Below, piece after piece: positions 14,412 through 28,419 of a DNA stretch of 64,000 bases. Source of the stretch: Mortierella alpina (lineage: Eukaryota > Mortierellomycota > Mortierellomycetes > Mortierellales > Mortierellaceae). How positions within the stretch are numbered: the stretch's first letter is position 1; every line of letters begins with the position of its first letter. The notes under the pieces were generated by a model. It had not been told where the DNA came from, searched no databases, and saw nothing but the letters and a program-made list of their open reading frames with translations. The position numbers and the translations under genes were made by a program. The stretch is from contig JANATF010000002.1 in assembly GCA_029449245.1 (NCBI GenBank), forward strand, positions 1,116,001 to 1,180,000. The letters run 5' to 3'.

Positions 14412-17400
14412 ATGCCGTCGCAGCAGCCGCCGCATCTCCTGAGCACGCCCAAGTTGGGCCTGGAAAGGGAGCGGGACACCATGGCCTCCTCGGGACAAGA
14501 CTGGAACCTGGCATCAACCTTCGCCACCCCTGCAACCACCGCCTCCCCAACCAGCGCCTCTTCTACCCCGGGCGGGAACAGTTCGGCAGCAACCAGGAAT
14601 CGCCGGCGCTCGTCCACTATCGGCGCCTCGTCCTCGTCTCCGCACCTGACGACCTCGCTTCCGCCGCATCTCGCATCCTCCCTTCATAGCAGCATGGCAG
14701 TAGCAGACACAGACACCGAGACAGGCAGGTCCGCAGCACCATTAGCAAGCCGTTCTGCCCCGCCGAGGTTCAGCGAGTCGCGCGATCCCTGCCAGCCAGT
14801 ATCCTCGCCCCTTCATCCCGACAAGCAAAAGTTTCTGGAACGGCCCACATCATTACCCTCAGTTCCACAAGGACCACCGCCCGTGCCACCTCGTCTGACC
14901 AGTCTGGAAACGGATGTGCCTTCAACAGACAAGGCCCACGCCAGGACGCCTTTGCACCCGCGGCACCAAAGGACACAGTCAGCGCAGACTCGCTCTCGAC
15001 AACAATCCCCCTCAGTCCGACTGGCGCTCGCCAACCCAACGCTGTCAAAGAGCCTCTCGGCCTCGCCATCTGCGGGCCGCATCGAGTTTGAGCTGGATCA
15101 GCAGGCGCGTGCCAAGGACAATTTCGAGCGCAACGTCCGGCGCTATTATCACCAGCTGACGGTAGGCTGCCAACTCTCCAGCTGCAGCAACAGACTCTGT
15201 AAATCATGCAAAGCGTCGCCAAAGATGACCAAGGATGCGGCGGCGATTCTGTCTGTCCAGCTTGCAGCGCGACCTCGCCTGTTCTTCTGCAAGCACTGTC
15301 CGCTGGATCCACATTCGCAGACATCTTGCTCTCCCCACGCGACAACCACGCCTTACGCTCACACCGGAGGATCACTCTCGCCCAGCAGGACACAAAGGCT
15401 GGCATCCAACATCAAGCCGGCGAAAATCATAACAGCGACTTCGTCGTCCAGATCATCACCTGGACCGGGAGCATCATCAGACGACTTTGCGCATACCCGA
15501 GATCTCTTGTATGAACCTACCGAGTACTCCAAATCCACACCTTCACTTTCAGTGCCGAATATCCTCTCCTCCGGCAAACTCCCTCAGCCATCTACGGCAT
15601 ATCACAGCGCAGACGAGGTTCAGAAGGCAGCGTATTCGCCGCTCTCGCCCCCGTCACCAACCGAGCGCAGTGGAACACCCTTATTCCGCTCCTTGTTATC
15701 AGTGGCGCCATTCTCGACTATATTTTCACCGCGGACAATGCCATCAAGCAGGTCAAATGTGGTCAGGAGCAAGGGCACCCAGTGTAGACGTGCTTCACCT
15801 TCAGAACTGCATAGCGATATGCCCATGTTAGGGCCAGCAGCAAATGCAAGACGTTCGTGCTACGAGGAGGAGGGTTCACGCAGACGTCGTGGGTCAAGAG
15901 CGCGCTGTTTCAGCCCGGCCTCATTAAATAGCCCACCACCCTCCGTAATATCGACTCCGCCACGAACAGGATTTGAAAGCAGCCGGAGCCGGAGCCGGAG
16001 CAGCAACGCTCAGTTGCTGTCAGAAAACGAGGATGTGTCATACAATATGAGCGATCTACGCACCTCAGGAAGCTTCAGTACAATTTATGGAGAAAACACC
16101 ATATGCTTAGGGCTATCATCGGGGCGTCTTCATTCACAAAAGGTTCTGGATCTCTCTCAATATTATCGAACGCCGCCACACGACCTGCCTGGACAATCAA
16201 TCAAACAGCGCATCAATCAAAGGCGGAAAAAACGAGACACGGCAAATGGAGGCGCGAACCATGCCTTGCGACCGCTCTTTGGTTCCAGCAAGGACCCGGA
16301 CGGCGACAGTTTGTATTCTTCATCATCTTCCACAGATGATGAGCGTATAGGAAGCCCCAAGCCTCCCTGGAGAGAATATTCAATGCAAGAGCAGGAGCAG
16401 GAGCCTCAGGCTCAAGAGCAGCATCGGCGCCAGCAGTCATCCCCTTCCAACTCGACCGCTATGTCTACTGTGTCGCCACCTCAATCACCCTGGCAGAAAC
16501 CTTTGGAGGCCCGGACGCCTTATTCATTTACGCGCGGCAGTCCACGGAGGGGGTCCAGCAGTTCACAGAGTTCAGTAGGTGAATCCAGCAACCAGGAGTG
16601 TCTCCCGGCTCGTCCCAGGCAAACACGGGGTGGCCCGACCCATATCGATAGATCCCCGCCATCATCTGGCACACGATCCTCTTTGGGCGGAAGGGACGAT
16701 ACAGGGTTGGCCTTGCCCTACTTGAATCTGACGCTGTTGCGACAGGCCATTGCGACATACAACTCTTCACGGCCCGAGCGGGAGTCACGGTCGCGTATAC
16801 CGGCAGGCTTTGAGGATATTGAGCCGATCAACGCCATGTACGCATACCACACTTCGGAGAACGAGGGCGAGCTAGTAAATCCACTGGAAAACGATGGTCA
16901 CTGGCAGAATGATCAGTACGACAAGTCGCACTTTCATTTGTTGGATAATCTAGCAAAGAATGGACCCGTCGACGGCGCTCTGGAAGCCTCAGTCCCCATG
17001 GTCTTGGAAAGCAATAAGGATGACTACGTTCAGGATCTCTCTCTTGGAGGCTCTCTACACGCGGAGGAGAGTATTGAATGCCAGGGGGTCCTGTCATTGC
17101 GTAAACCTCATTCAGATGCAGACTTGTCCTCAGAGTCTGAAGCGGAAGGCCTATTCACGACACGATCTCGACATGAGTCTCCGGCGCTCTCGATGAGCTC
17201 GTCCTCGGCCTATTCGACTGGGGGCGATTCAACCTTCCTTGTGGACTCTCTTCGATCCGTCTTCTCCTCAGCCTCTGCCCTTGGAGCAAGCTTCTTGATG
17301 AAGGATCGCGAAGAGCGCATGGAGCATAGTGAGGAGCCTTATTCTCCGTCGCTTGACGGCGTAAATGTCGGCGGGATTGATCTCGAAGCACTGCGGGAGT

Positions 17401-19777
17401 GCTATGAGATGATGATTGAGCTCAAACCTCGGACAATTTTCACGATTCAGGTGACCAGCTCGGTTGAGATTCTGCTGGCTAAAATGGAGCTGGAGCAGGC
17501 GGTGGCCATGGGACACAAGCAATGGTCAGAGGATGAGATGAGGGCCATCGTCGTCTTGCTCATGGTAAGTGAAAAGCGGCCACTTGATATGGATGAATGA
17601 GGCAGGGGTTGTTGTTTTCACACGCTTTCGCTCTATGTGATATATCCTGATATCCACCTTGTGCGATCTTTGACCATTAGAACCCACTGTTGTTTGAGCA
17701 GCCTTATCAGGAGTCGCTATTGCGCCGAATATTACAGATCTTTATCACGCTGCAGGATACTGCCACGATGACCGAATGGCTCTCCTGTCTGGATGAAGAG
17801 GGCATGGCACAGCTTGTAACGCTGTTCAAGATGTACCTCTCTGCCCACTTCACGACGCGCCCTGTGGGGTCGACACATCCTGCCATCTGCGCCGTCAAAG
17901 GCTTGGATATTTTGTACCAGGCCAATAACATAGGAACACAGCGAGAGCAGGAGCGCCAGCGAAGATCAGCGATCCAGGACGCAAAGGATGGGAAACAAAC
18001 CTCAGTGACATCTGAGGCCACCTCGACCATCTCCTACAAGTACTTTTACTCTGGCGTCATGGAGGCCTTGAAATTCAGAGATGAATACCAGATTTGGCGC
18101 GAGGGCTGGGACAAGAGGTACCTATATACAAATGCAGGACATGGAGCTTTTCGAAAGCCTTGTATGCGAAAGTGCGACTAATGCCTTGTGTTTAACGTAC
18201 CCACCTTCTCTAGTGACGAGGAGAAACCGTTTTCGTACTTTGATTATCCGTTCCTGCTCTCGCCCACGTCAAAGTCCCACATCATCAATTTGGACGCCTT
18301 GACGCAGATGAGCGCCCACTACGAGGACGCGTGCGTTCGACATGCGATGGCTGACCATGCACAGCGACTTCTCCCCGATTCATTGTCGATAACAGCGCGA
18401 GAGTTCCAAAAAGGGATCCGGACGGGTTCGTCACCTTACTTGGTTCTGGAGCTCACCCGGGCGCATCTGGTGGAGGAGGCGTTCGAGCAGATCACAAAGA
18501 AGCATGCGGACCTTAAGAAGCCACTAAAGGTCGCGTTTGTAGATGTGGGCGAGGAAGGGATGGATCAGGGAGGTGTGACCAAGGAGTTTTTCCAAATCAT
18601 GGTCGAAAAGGTCTTTGACTCTCAGTTTGGATTGTTTAAGGAGCTGGAGGAGCAACGGTCCTGGTGGTTCGAAGGCACCATGGATGGCTCAAGCCATGTC
18701 GAAATGTCGGAGGAGGATGCGAGGGTCCGGCTAGTGGAGTACGAGCTCGTAGGCGTCCTCGTCGGATTGGCGCTTTATAACGGCGTGATTCTTGGTGTCC
18801 GATTTCCAAGCGTCGTCTATCGAAAGCTGCTGAACTGGCAGGTCGCACTGGAAACCTTTATCGAGTCATTTCCTGTAAGACCACCGTCTTTTGTTTAGCC
18901 TGTTCATTATGGTCATCGATGCCTATGTATGTTTTCGATCTGCTGTGACACTGACACTACAACTTTTGCTTCTACTAGGCGCTTGGACATGGATTAGAGC
19001 AGATGTTGACGTGGACCGACGGGGACGTGTATGATGTTTTTATGAGGGAGTTTGAGATCTCTTACGAACACCTTGGACAGGTGACGACCATCCCCCTGGT
19101 GCCTGGAGGACAGGATCGTCCAGTGACAAACGCGAATCGGGAAGAGTACGTACAGGCTTACATAGAGCATTATGTGCACACCCACATCCGTCAGGAGTTT
19201 GAGGCCTTTCAGCGCGGGTTCGAGAAGATCTGCAGTGGTCCAGCACTAAAGGTGAGAATAACTTGATAACCGCATTTCGAGGGATGTTTTATCATCACAG
19301 CACGCAGTTTGCATAGACGATCGTCATTCATCATGACTTTCGACACACCCAAAATCTAACCTTCGACTTTTTTGTCTGATGTACATGTAGCTTTTGCGCC
19401 CAGAGGAGTTGGAGCTGTTGCTTTGTGGCAACTCGGATTTGGATATGCATGATCTGGAGGCCAGCTGCATGTACGATGACGGGTACAGCGCCAATCACAC
19501 ACTGATCAAGGAGTTTTGGCAGATCGTTCATGAGGAAATGACAGCGGGACAGCACAAGCAGTTGTTGGTTTTTGTGACGGGAAGCGATCGCGTCCCGATT
19601 CGCGGTCTGAAGGACCTAATGTTTGTGATCCAACGAAACGGGCCTGATTCGGACAGATTGCCGACGGCGCTGACGTGCTTCTCGAGGTTGTTGTTGCCAG
19701 AGTATGCAGACAAGGACAAGCTGAAGGAGCGACTGGTCACGGCGATTGAGAACTCGAATGGATTCGGGCTCGTCTAA
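14412..19777 (+). CDS. E6AP/UBE3A-like HECT E3 ubiquitin ligase with AZUL finger
   Basis: Transfers ubiquitin from an E2 through a thioester on its own cysteine. Exons: 14412-17564, 17681-18117, 18214-18874, 18979-19251, 19391-19777 (1636 aa). A Ser/Pro-rich start precedes an AZUL zinc finger at about residues 238-300 (YYHQLTVGC, then C-x4-C-x4-C spacing and FFCKHCP), the hallmark of UBE3A and of fungal Hul4-type ligases. About 700 residues of S/R/P-rich disordered sequence follow. The C-terminal third is the E6AP-type region and HECT domain: AFVDVGEEGMDQGGVTKEFF, a small-lobe Ser/Gly patch in VTGSDRVPIRGL, and catalytic Cys about residue 1604 (codon 19676-19678) in PTALTCFSRLLLPEY. The terminal acidic-aromatic end GFGLV is intact. 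The long insert between AZUL and HECT is the only departure from the animal protein. Confidence 0.93.
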
Positions 19778-20041
19778 GAACATGAGTGTGCGCTTGAAAG
19801 TAGGACGTGTCCGCAACTTTTTTCCCCTCATGTTTTGAGTGGAATTTGAGGCAATAAATCAATTGAGTTGTTTTCGGTCCCCATTGATTACATGACTTTA
19901 GCTATGTCGGGCAGTCTTTTATTAACACTGAAGTGAGGGTCTAGGGGCTAGCTTGATTAGACAATTGGGATGGTCGGGGCGTGGCGATGACCACAGGAGG
20001 GCACGGTTTGCATGGCAAGGCACATGGAGAAAGAAAGAACT

Positions 20042-20722
20042 TCAAATTGTCGCAGGCACTCCGCAATGAGAATTGATGGATGTCAAGCGGTGAGGCGGCT
20101 CGAACTTTGCCTCGACTCGATGGCCATTGTCGAACTCGGCACAAATGGTGTTGTCCGTTTCCTCGATGCGTCCGTGATAATACTCCACATAATGACGGAA
20201 AGCAACCTGGTGATCCGAGATGGTGAGCGCCGAGATGGCCTGCGGAAACACCATCGAAATACGCAAGGCAGGATCCACCGTCTCCCGTGGAAAGTCTTGA
20301 TCACGAATAAGCATAAACACTGCGCCGCCGTCGTAAGGCCCACGGTAATAGGCGTCGCCGTTACAAACACCGGTGGCGATCATCATCAGGTTATGGCCGT
20401 TGATCTCCTCAGTGGTAGGGAGCATGGTCTGCATCAACTCGGGGATGTTGTTTTGTCTTCCTAGGGCGTGTAGTTCTTCACTGGCGTGCAATGCGGCGGC
20501 GGAAATGCCGCCTGGGTTCGCCCAGGCCCACAGCCAAGTGTTGGAGGATGTGCTTTCGGTGCCGATGACTTGCATTTTGAAGCTGTGTTGAGAGCCGAAG
20601 GCCACTGTTTGATTCGCAATGTCAGCATGCCAGTCAGTACTGCCGATGATGTCGCTTAGCGCCAGCTGCTTATCGAAGGATGCAACGACGTGCTGTAGAA
20701 ATAGCTGGTTGAGGTTGGCCAT
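20042..20722 (-). CDS. DUF6882-like protein, copy 1
   Basis: Single-exon 226-aa protein. Function unknown. Conserved-looking blocks are KMQVIGTEST, NTWLWAWANP, EINGHNLMMIATGVCNG, DGGAVFMLIRDQDFPR and AFRHYVEYYHGRIEETD. The NTWLWAWAN block recalls the bacterial DUF6882 family; this is recalled, not searched. A close paralogue lies at 28420-29196 on the same strand, and the ZNFX1-like helicase lies between them. It starts MANLNQLFLQ with no targeting signal, whereas copy 2 has an extra basic N-terminus. It is divergent from the helicase gene (1270 bp between starts). Confidence 0.8.
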   Translation of the reverse strand: MANLNQLFLQHVVASFDKQLALSDIIGSTDWHADIANQTVAFGSQHSFKMQVIGTESTSSNTWLWAWANPGGISAAALHASEELHALGRQNNIPELMQTMLPTTEEINGHNLMMIATGVCNGDAYYRGPYDGGAVFMLIRDQDFPRETVDPALRISMVFPQAISALTISDHQVAFRHYVEYYHGRIEETDNTICAEFDNGHRVEAKFEPPHRLTSINSHCGVPATI

Positions 20723-21992
20723 GGCAGAGGAAAGGAAGAGAGCGAGGAAAAAGAGTGGACCGGTCGATGAGAACGATGAGTAGCCGTGAGCCTCCGTCGA
20801 AACGGTGGCAATCTGGTGGCAAAAATAGTGCCTTGGTATTGGATTCTCAAACTGAGACCCGACACGACACAGGTGTCTCGTAAAAGGCGGGTACTGGAAG
20901 CGTGTATGTGGAAGCGTGCATGTGGCATGGCTATTGGAGTACTAGGACGCCGTACGGCTTAAAATAGGGGCGCGACTTGGGCTCTCAGGCACAACCGTGG
21001 CTATGTACCGGGAGCAAGGAAGAAAGTTTAAAAGATACAACCGTGACTTTTCCACGAGCATCAAGTGCATGCGTTCATGCCGATGGCTTTTGGTTTTAGT
21101 GAGACGGAGGAATAGTAACACACCCTTTGTCCTTCCAGACTAACCGCCATCTCGAGTTCTTACACCGTGTCGGGCTGTGTCGTTGCCAGAAATTTTGGGT
21201 CCGCCGTAGGAATGCTATGAGAAGCCACGCGTTCATTCGTGAGAGTCTGATTATTGGTGCCGCGAGCCAGCTGCTTTGCATAACGCATTGAATACAGGAC
21301 GAAAACAAGGGCGGGGTATCAACCGCGGTCCCACGGTATGCGCCTCCCTCTCCCCAACTTTGAGTTCGCATATTTTTCTTCCCTCTTGCACATGTAACAT
21401 ACTCCTCGTTCCCTGCCAAGAGGGAAAAGGCGAAGTAACCCAAAATCTGACTGCTGAACCAATTCTTCGGTACTGTGCATCGACGGCCCGAGTGTCAACA
21501 AAGGAGGAAACAGTTTCACCTGATGCTGTATGACAAGCACTGCCTCGAAGGAGATGGCCAAGCCAGGCTACTGCATGGTCGACTGCATCGCGGGAGGAAA
21601 AGATGTATTAGCATTTGGTGTGCAACTGATGGACCAGAGTTTGAAAATGACACCGCACAGCGCCATGCCCACATATTGTTGCCTGTTCTCTTTCACACAG
21701 CACCTTTTGTTTTTTTTTTGCCATTTATACTTCACTTCCCCCCTCGCACTCCCAACATCTTCTCTCAGCACTCCTTCTTCCTGCTTGCTACCAACACACC
21801 CTACCCTTTGCTCAACAAGTGAACGCCAACTGCGACAGCAAGATTCTCGTGGTTCTATTTCTACCCCAGCAAGAAGGCTGTGAGTACTCATATCTTCTCA
21901 CTTGTAGTTTTGCAGTGGCCATGAGGAACAAGCACTCACCTATTTTTCGGCTCTCTATAGACCTTTTCATTTTCGTGTAGCGTTATCAAGGA
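20723..21992. other. Intergenic region upstream of the ZNFX1-like gene
   Basis: 1270 bp between divergent starts. Open frames here (for example 21530-21883) show no family signature or splice logic and are probably chance. GTGAGTACT near 21874 with a downstream CGTGTAG at 21974-21980 could be a 5' UTR intron of the helicase transcript. Confidence 0.35.
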
Positions 21993-24900
21993 ATGGCTCG
22001 TCGCGGACGAGGGCGCGGTCAGCCATCTGCTGGCGACAGTACATCTATTGCGTCGGCCTCTTACAGACCCTCAGCAGCGACTGCTTCCAGCAACAATCAT
22101 CGTCATGACAATCAAGGTCCAAATCTCGTCTCCTTGGCATTGAACTTTGATCCACCTGGTTTGATGTCAGCAGAAGGTCCTCGTCACGACAACGATCACA
22201 CTCACATCCAGGACATACAAATCGTTCCTACGCAAGTCGAACTGACGTGCGAGCGCACGCCTTTCCTTCCATCTAACGACGTGCCTGGTGCCCCGCATCA
22301 TCTTCCTCCAGGGTGGTCACGACTGCTAGACACCCATTTTCGTCTGAATCGAGAGGACATGATTGATCAGCTACGCAAGGGGATAGTTATCTTCCTAGAG
22401 GCACTGCGCAAGACGACCCCCAACAGACAAGGCGACCTCTTGAGCCGCAACAAAATGCGCCAGCTAGTGGGCCAGGATGTGGACATCAAAGCATATAGAG
22501 GTATTGAGTTCCTTGGAGTCAACACTGAAGGCCAGCGCCGAGGATCCGTCCGAGTTTCGTTTGATCAACCACATCATATTAAGGACAAAACGAGAAAAGA
22601 GCGTAAGGTCTTCTGGGAGGAATCAAGAAGACGCCTGGTGCTAAACACTTTAGTATGTTTTATATACCCGACAGAAGGACAAGGCAGCGGTGGTGCCATG
22701 ACCTCAAACAGCAAAGGGATTCGCATATCGCTTGGCGTCATCCACACTCGGGACCCTGATGAGATGGCTAGCAATGACAAAAAAGCCATCGTCCATGTCA
22801 CAATGTCCAGCAATGCCGATTACTGTCAATTCGTCCGTGCCATCAAGAACAAAGTCATCTCTCCCAAGGACGTCTTCATGGTCGAATCGATGGGTGGCCA
22901 TTTTGAGTCATACCGTCCAATTTTACAAGCCCTTCAGAATATCGACCCTGACGCCATGCCATTTGGAAAATACTTTGTGCCCCCTGAGGAAGCGCCTAGC
23001 AGAAACTCTGTCACTCTTGTCGATCCTCCTCGATATGCATTAGCACCTAATTTTAAGTTTGACTTGAGTGTCCTTCTTCAGTCCGGGGCCAAATGCCACC
23101 TGAATGTGGCAGACCCTGATTCTCATCAGCTAGCTGTCGCAGCACTCCGTGCTTATTCGACTTGTGATGGCACACAGGCGCAGGCTCTAGTCGATTCGCT
23201 TTGTCGCGAAGTGGCATTGATTCGTGGGTAGGTTTCCTACATAGGATGCAGCCCATGCGGAAGTTACTCATGGGATATGGACCTGTTGAAGTTGTGCGAT
23301 CTCTTAACGTATGTTTGCCCTGTATGCCGTTGCACGCATTAGACCTCCTGGCACAGGCAAGACCAAAATCGGCGTTGATCTGATGCGGGTTCTTACCAGC
23401 AATGCTCAGCGTATGAAGTGCGGCCCAATCCTCTGTATCTGCTACTCTGATCATGCCCTGGATCAATTCTTGGAGCACCTACTCGACCAAGGCATCAATC
23501 GCATGGTACGCATCGGCTCGCGCTCACCCGCACGTCTTCGTCGATATAATCTATACGAACTGGTCCAAGGCCAACAAAAAATTGCGAGAGAAAGAACGAA
23601 TCTGAACCAGGCTCGCGAGATGGGGCATACCGCTGCTCAGAGCTTGCAAATCGTCGACAAGGGTCTGCACTCTGTTCAGCCATCGGCGGAATCCATCCTT
23701 CGTGTAGTTTTGACTGAAAATGAGGAGAGGTATCGCGAATTCGAGCGTGGCCACTGCGTCACCATCGCTGGTGATCAGAAAACAACCGCTGTGGATAACT
23801 ACAGCCTATGGTCTTCCTACGGCGACGTAGATGACCAGGCCGGGTCATCCAGTCGTTCTGATGGCGTTCATTCGGTACCCAACACCAGGCGACCACTTCA
23901 TCAACTTCATGCAACCAGTCTCTGGACGATGTCTCGGTGGGAACGCAACATACTTATAAAGTCCTGGGCTGCCAAGGCAGGAAGCGTGGAAGATCTGGAA
24001 AACGCGATCCAGACAAGCCATATGGAGCTGATGACCAAAATGCAGGAGTGCTCCCAGGGTGTTGAGGAAGGGTACGACATGATCCGGCGAAATATCTTGA
24101 GTAAGGCTGAGATCATAGGTGTAACAACATACGGAGCTGCCAAGGTATTAAATACCGCCTGTGGTACGATACGTGAAAGGAAAACTTGAACACATCTAAT
24201 CGGCCGCTTCATCCCTCTCATTAATTCCTCATGTTTATAACAGCATCAAAACTTGATCACCACTTTGAAGCCCAAGATCGTCATTTGTGAAGAAGCTGGA
24301 GAAGTGCTCGAGTCGCACATTTTGACTGCTTTGTCTGGATCCACCGAGCATTTGATCCTCATTGGCGATCACCTTCAGTTGCGACCCAAAGTTTGTAGCT
24401 ATGAGCTATCCTCAGAGTCGTACCAAGGCCGACAGTACAATCTGAACCGTTCGCTATTTGAGCGTTTGGTCATCGCTGCCAAAGTGCCTTCGTCCCTTCT
24501 CACGACTCAGCGACGTATGAGACCCGAGATATGCAATGTGGTTCGCTGCACGCTCTATCCAGAACTAATCGATGGAGAGACGGTCCTCACGTATCCCGAT
24601 GTGCCCGGCATGGCAACAAATGTCTTCTTCATGAGCCATGATTATCCCGAAGACAGCCGTGATGAATACCTCGCCTTATCCGCCTCTAACACTTTCGAGG
24701 CTGAGATGGTCAAGGCTCTTGTGCAGCACCTCCTCAAAAATGGATGCCGGCCCTCTCAGATCGCAATTTTGACCCCTTATATCCGTCAGCTCACGAAGCT
24801 CCGAGATACCCTTAGCGGTGTCACCCAATTGGAGATCTATGGGCATGACCAAAGGCTTCTTCATGAGAGGCAGGTCCACAACGACATCTCACTTACCGCT

Positions 24901-27736
24901 GACAGCGCCCAGGCCGATCGCCTTACACTCCGCACAATCGATGACTTTCAGGTAAAATGATTATGTCTACAACATTTCTAGGGCACCAAGGTAGTAGTGG
25001 TATGTCATTTATTCAACTGGCTCACTGGCTCACTGGCAAAACGTTGCGACACTTTTATACTAGGGCGAGGAAGCAGATATTGTGATCATCTCGCTCGTGA
25101 GAAGCAGTAGTCGTGAGGACGAACATGGTATATCATCGACCATCGGCTTCCTCAGATCAAGCAACCGCACCAACGTCCTTCTCTCCCGCGCCAAGCATGG
25201 CATGTATCTGATCGGAGATGCAGCTCTGATGAATCAACCGCAAAACGGTATCTGGCCACAGGTCATAACCGAACTCGATAGAAACGGTCGCATCGGAGAA
25301 GGATTCTTACTGAGGTGCCGCAACCACCCCCTCATTGAGATTCCGCCTGCTACCAAACCTGAGATGTTCGAGAGCCTCATGCCCTATGGAATCTGTAAGA
25401 TGCCTTGCTCACTCCTGCTGCCATGCCGCCATACTTGCCCAAGGCTGTGCCACGTGGATGATTTGGACCATCGAGATATCGAGTGCCAGAGGCCATGCGT
25501 TCGTATTCATCGCCTATGCGGTCATGCATGTAGCAAGCAGTGCATAGAAGATTGTGGCGACTGTCAATTGCCGATCGGTCGGCTCATTTTACCCTGCGGC
25601 CATAGGCTGGAAAACGCCTTATGCCCTCAGCGGCGGAATATATCCATGGTTCGATGCAAGGAGCGAGTCCAAAAGCGCCTGCCTCGCTGCGAGCACAAGG
25701 TGGAAGTCGACTGCTGCGAGAACGTCAACAATATCCAGTGTATAGTCGGATGCAGAGTCACCTTGCAATGCGGTCACACTTGCACCAGAAGCTGTCGCGA
25801 ATGCCAATTAGACTCGTACAGGACTTCCATATACAAGGACCTTCCTGCAGGCAAGATGATTGACCGGAACGTGCATGGCATCTGCAAGCAACGCTGCACC
25901 CAGATCCTCGAGTGCGGGCATGTTTGTGATGCATTGTGCCACCTTGGTACCAACTGCCCTCCGTGCTCCAAGAAATGTGCGATGACCTGCTCCCATGGAC
26001 AGTGTGAGCACTGGTGCCAGACTTTGTGTTCGCCTTGTTGTGAGCCTTGCGCATGGTCCTGCCCACACCAAGGGAGTTGCAAGTTGCCCTGCGGTGTTCC
26101 TTGCTCTCGGCTACCTTGCGACTACCGCTGTCAGGAGATGCTTTCCTGCGGACATCAATGCCCCTCCCTCTGCGGCGAGCAGTGCCCACCAGCCAAATAC
26201 TGTGTCGAGTGCAAGAGTGACCCTGGCATCTTGATCCTGGCCGACGTCAGTGTAGATCCAATCCTCGTGCTGCCCTGCGGACACGCTTTGACCAAGTCCT
26301 CCCTCGATAATCACATGCGCATGTGGGAGTACTATGAAAGGGTTAAGAACATGACTACAATCATATATGCCATGACCAGGCCTCTGCCAATGAGCCAGGC
26401 GTGCGTAGTGGGCTGTCCTTCTTGTCAGGCTCCCATTGTCGGAATCAGGCGTTATGGTCGTCGAATCAAGTCTACTCAAGTCGCTATATACCTCGAGAAG
26501 TTCGAGACGTTACAGGCGACTGCCATCGACAAGGCAGAGGCTATCTTCAGCAGAGACCAAGGCATTCAAGAAATGATCCCGTCGATCTTGGACGGGATCT
26601 CAAGTCTGGTATTTACCTCCACTCAAGAACTCATACAGAGGAATCTTCAAGCAATGTGGCAGATGCTCTCTGGCGTTTCGCCCTCTAGTAGACTCTCAGC
26701 GAGCTCCTCCCAGCACGACGAGGACTTTACTGCCAAATCTAGCAGAATGCTTGGCAGCTTTGCGTCCGATGGCGACATCTTTCCAAATAGCAACATCGGC
26801 TCCCTTTTCTTGTACGACATTCCTAATGAGCAAGAACAAATCTGGATCAAGCTGACAGCACCGGCCATTAAAGCCCTCAAGGCGTTTCATGCGGTTCACA
26901 GGCAAGCGATCGAAACACCAAATCGCCGATTGTTCGAAGCCTCCGCTGCTCATCTCTACGATTTCAAGACAAAGTCCTCTGTCGTCAACTCTAGCTCCGT
27001 CAAAGATGTCAAACTGATGATGGAAAGATGCGCTAGCGAATGTGGTCTCCCACCCGATGGCCACGCCGGCTCGTCCTTTGTGCAATCCATCCATGGCCGT
27101 TGTAATATCCTACTGCTGGTCTTGCATACAGCGATGCAAGTCTTTGAGAGGATCAGCCTCAAAGTGTATCACGATCATCCTTCGGTATCAGGATGGTCCA
27201 GATATGTCGAGGATTTATTGCAGTGCTGTGTCGTCCACAGCCGCATGCTGCGGGATGCTGCCGCCAATGGCAAGTACTACCGTCTCGAGATGTACGCCAA
27301 AATGAGTCTTCTCGATATTTATCTCAAGCGCATGCAGTGGCTTGGTCACCGACCCTTCGACCAGCGCAACATTCTTCGAAAGCTGAGTCGCGAGGCTGCT
27401 GTCCAGAATACCTTAGTACAGTTCCAAAGGGTTCTTCAGGATATTCAGGATGGCGATCAAAACGATCTTTGGATAGAATGCCTACCTGAAACTCGCCTTC
27501 TCGACGCTTGTATGGAGACGGCCTGCAAGATTGCGCTGGGTGAGCTCAAATGCAAGCATGCTTCTGAAGAAGGAAAACCAGAGATCTTTCGTCTCAAGCA
27601 GATCGACTCCCATAAAGTCGGCAACCGGCGCCGCTGCCCAAATGGTCACTGGTACATGATTGGCAACTGGTGGGTGAGACTGCAAGAGTCGACCTGCCCC
27701 GACTGCGGTGCGTGCAGTAGTATTTCCATGCATTAG
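21993..27736 (+). CDS. ZNFX1-like SF1 helicase with NF-X1 and RZ zinc fingers
   Basis: ZNFX1 homologues act in RNA silencing, heterochromatin (fission yeast Hrr1) or antiviral RNA sensing. Exons: 21993-23227, 23343-24144, 24244-24951, 25064-27736 (1805 aa). An RGRGRGQ start and a N-terminal region of about 400 residues precede the SF1 helicase core: Walker A PPGTGKT spanning intron 1, Walker B VICEEAGEV, GDHLQLRP (motif III), TTQRRMRP (motif IV), TIDDFQ|GEEADIVIISLVRS (motif V, split by intron 3) and NVLLSRAKHGMYLIG (motif VI). Residues about 1025-1300 hold repeated NF-X1-type Cys/His fingers (e.g. PCGHRLENALC). The C-terminus is an RZ finger with CPNGHWYMIGNWW and STCPDCGA. All helicase motifs look intact. 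DUF6882-like paralogues lie on both sides. Confidence 0.92.
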
Positions 27737-28419
27737 CTCTACTAAACATTGGCGCGGTAGATAGTTGACAAAAAAAGATAAATACTAGTTTTCGGGACGT
27801 ACGGCGTGAATATATATTTTCATCTGCGTTTTGGTCTTCTATTTATTCTATGCAGGACTATGGCTAATGTCATCATTATTGACTCAGTAGGATCCACCCT
27901 GAGATATCCACTCTTTTCTCTCAACACCAGCCGCTAATTTACCGTTCCTTGACATCACGAGCACTGAAGGATCGAACGGAAGAATTCACTTTATTTGGTT
28001 CGATTTGGCTTGATTGACAAACAGGCACCAGCACAAAGGACGTACAATACCACTATTATACTTTCCATTAGATTCTACGTTATTTGGGTACACTCCATAC
28101 GTACGTACCGGAGACTTGCCAGACGCAGAGCTGAAGACCATGCACCGTCTTAAACATTGTATCGTGTGTGTCTCATTGCACGCTACTCAGGCACAACGGC
28201 TGATTCTGTGCGGGTTTTGAGTATGTCTTGGAGCTGATTGCATGAGGTAGCGGTGCCGGGCAAGCCATTGTAGTGAAGGTAGAGTCCCACTGCATGTTAT
28301 CATTCATAAAGTTGCCCTCACAGTCCCCCCCCCCCCCCACACACACACAGAAGATCGCTTCGCGCTTGACAAGTTGAAGAAAAGGTAAGCCGAGATACGA
28401 AAGTTTTATTGTGTTAACA
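27737..28419. other. Intergenic, 3' of the helicase; contains a C14 + (AC)n tract
   Basis: No gene supported. A run of 14 C (28325-28338) followed by about five AC units lies roughly 70 bp past the 3' end of the second DUF6882-like gene. The 28014-28220 open frame has no recognisable features. Confidence 0.4.

Noticed and set aside
24982-24999. Calling the 18-nt micro-exon as part of the helicase CDS
   Set aside because: The direct join gives the conserved DFQGEEADIV motif; inclusion would disrupt it.
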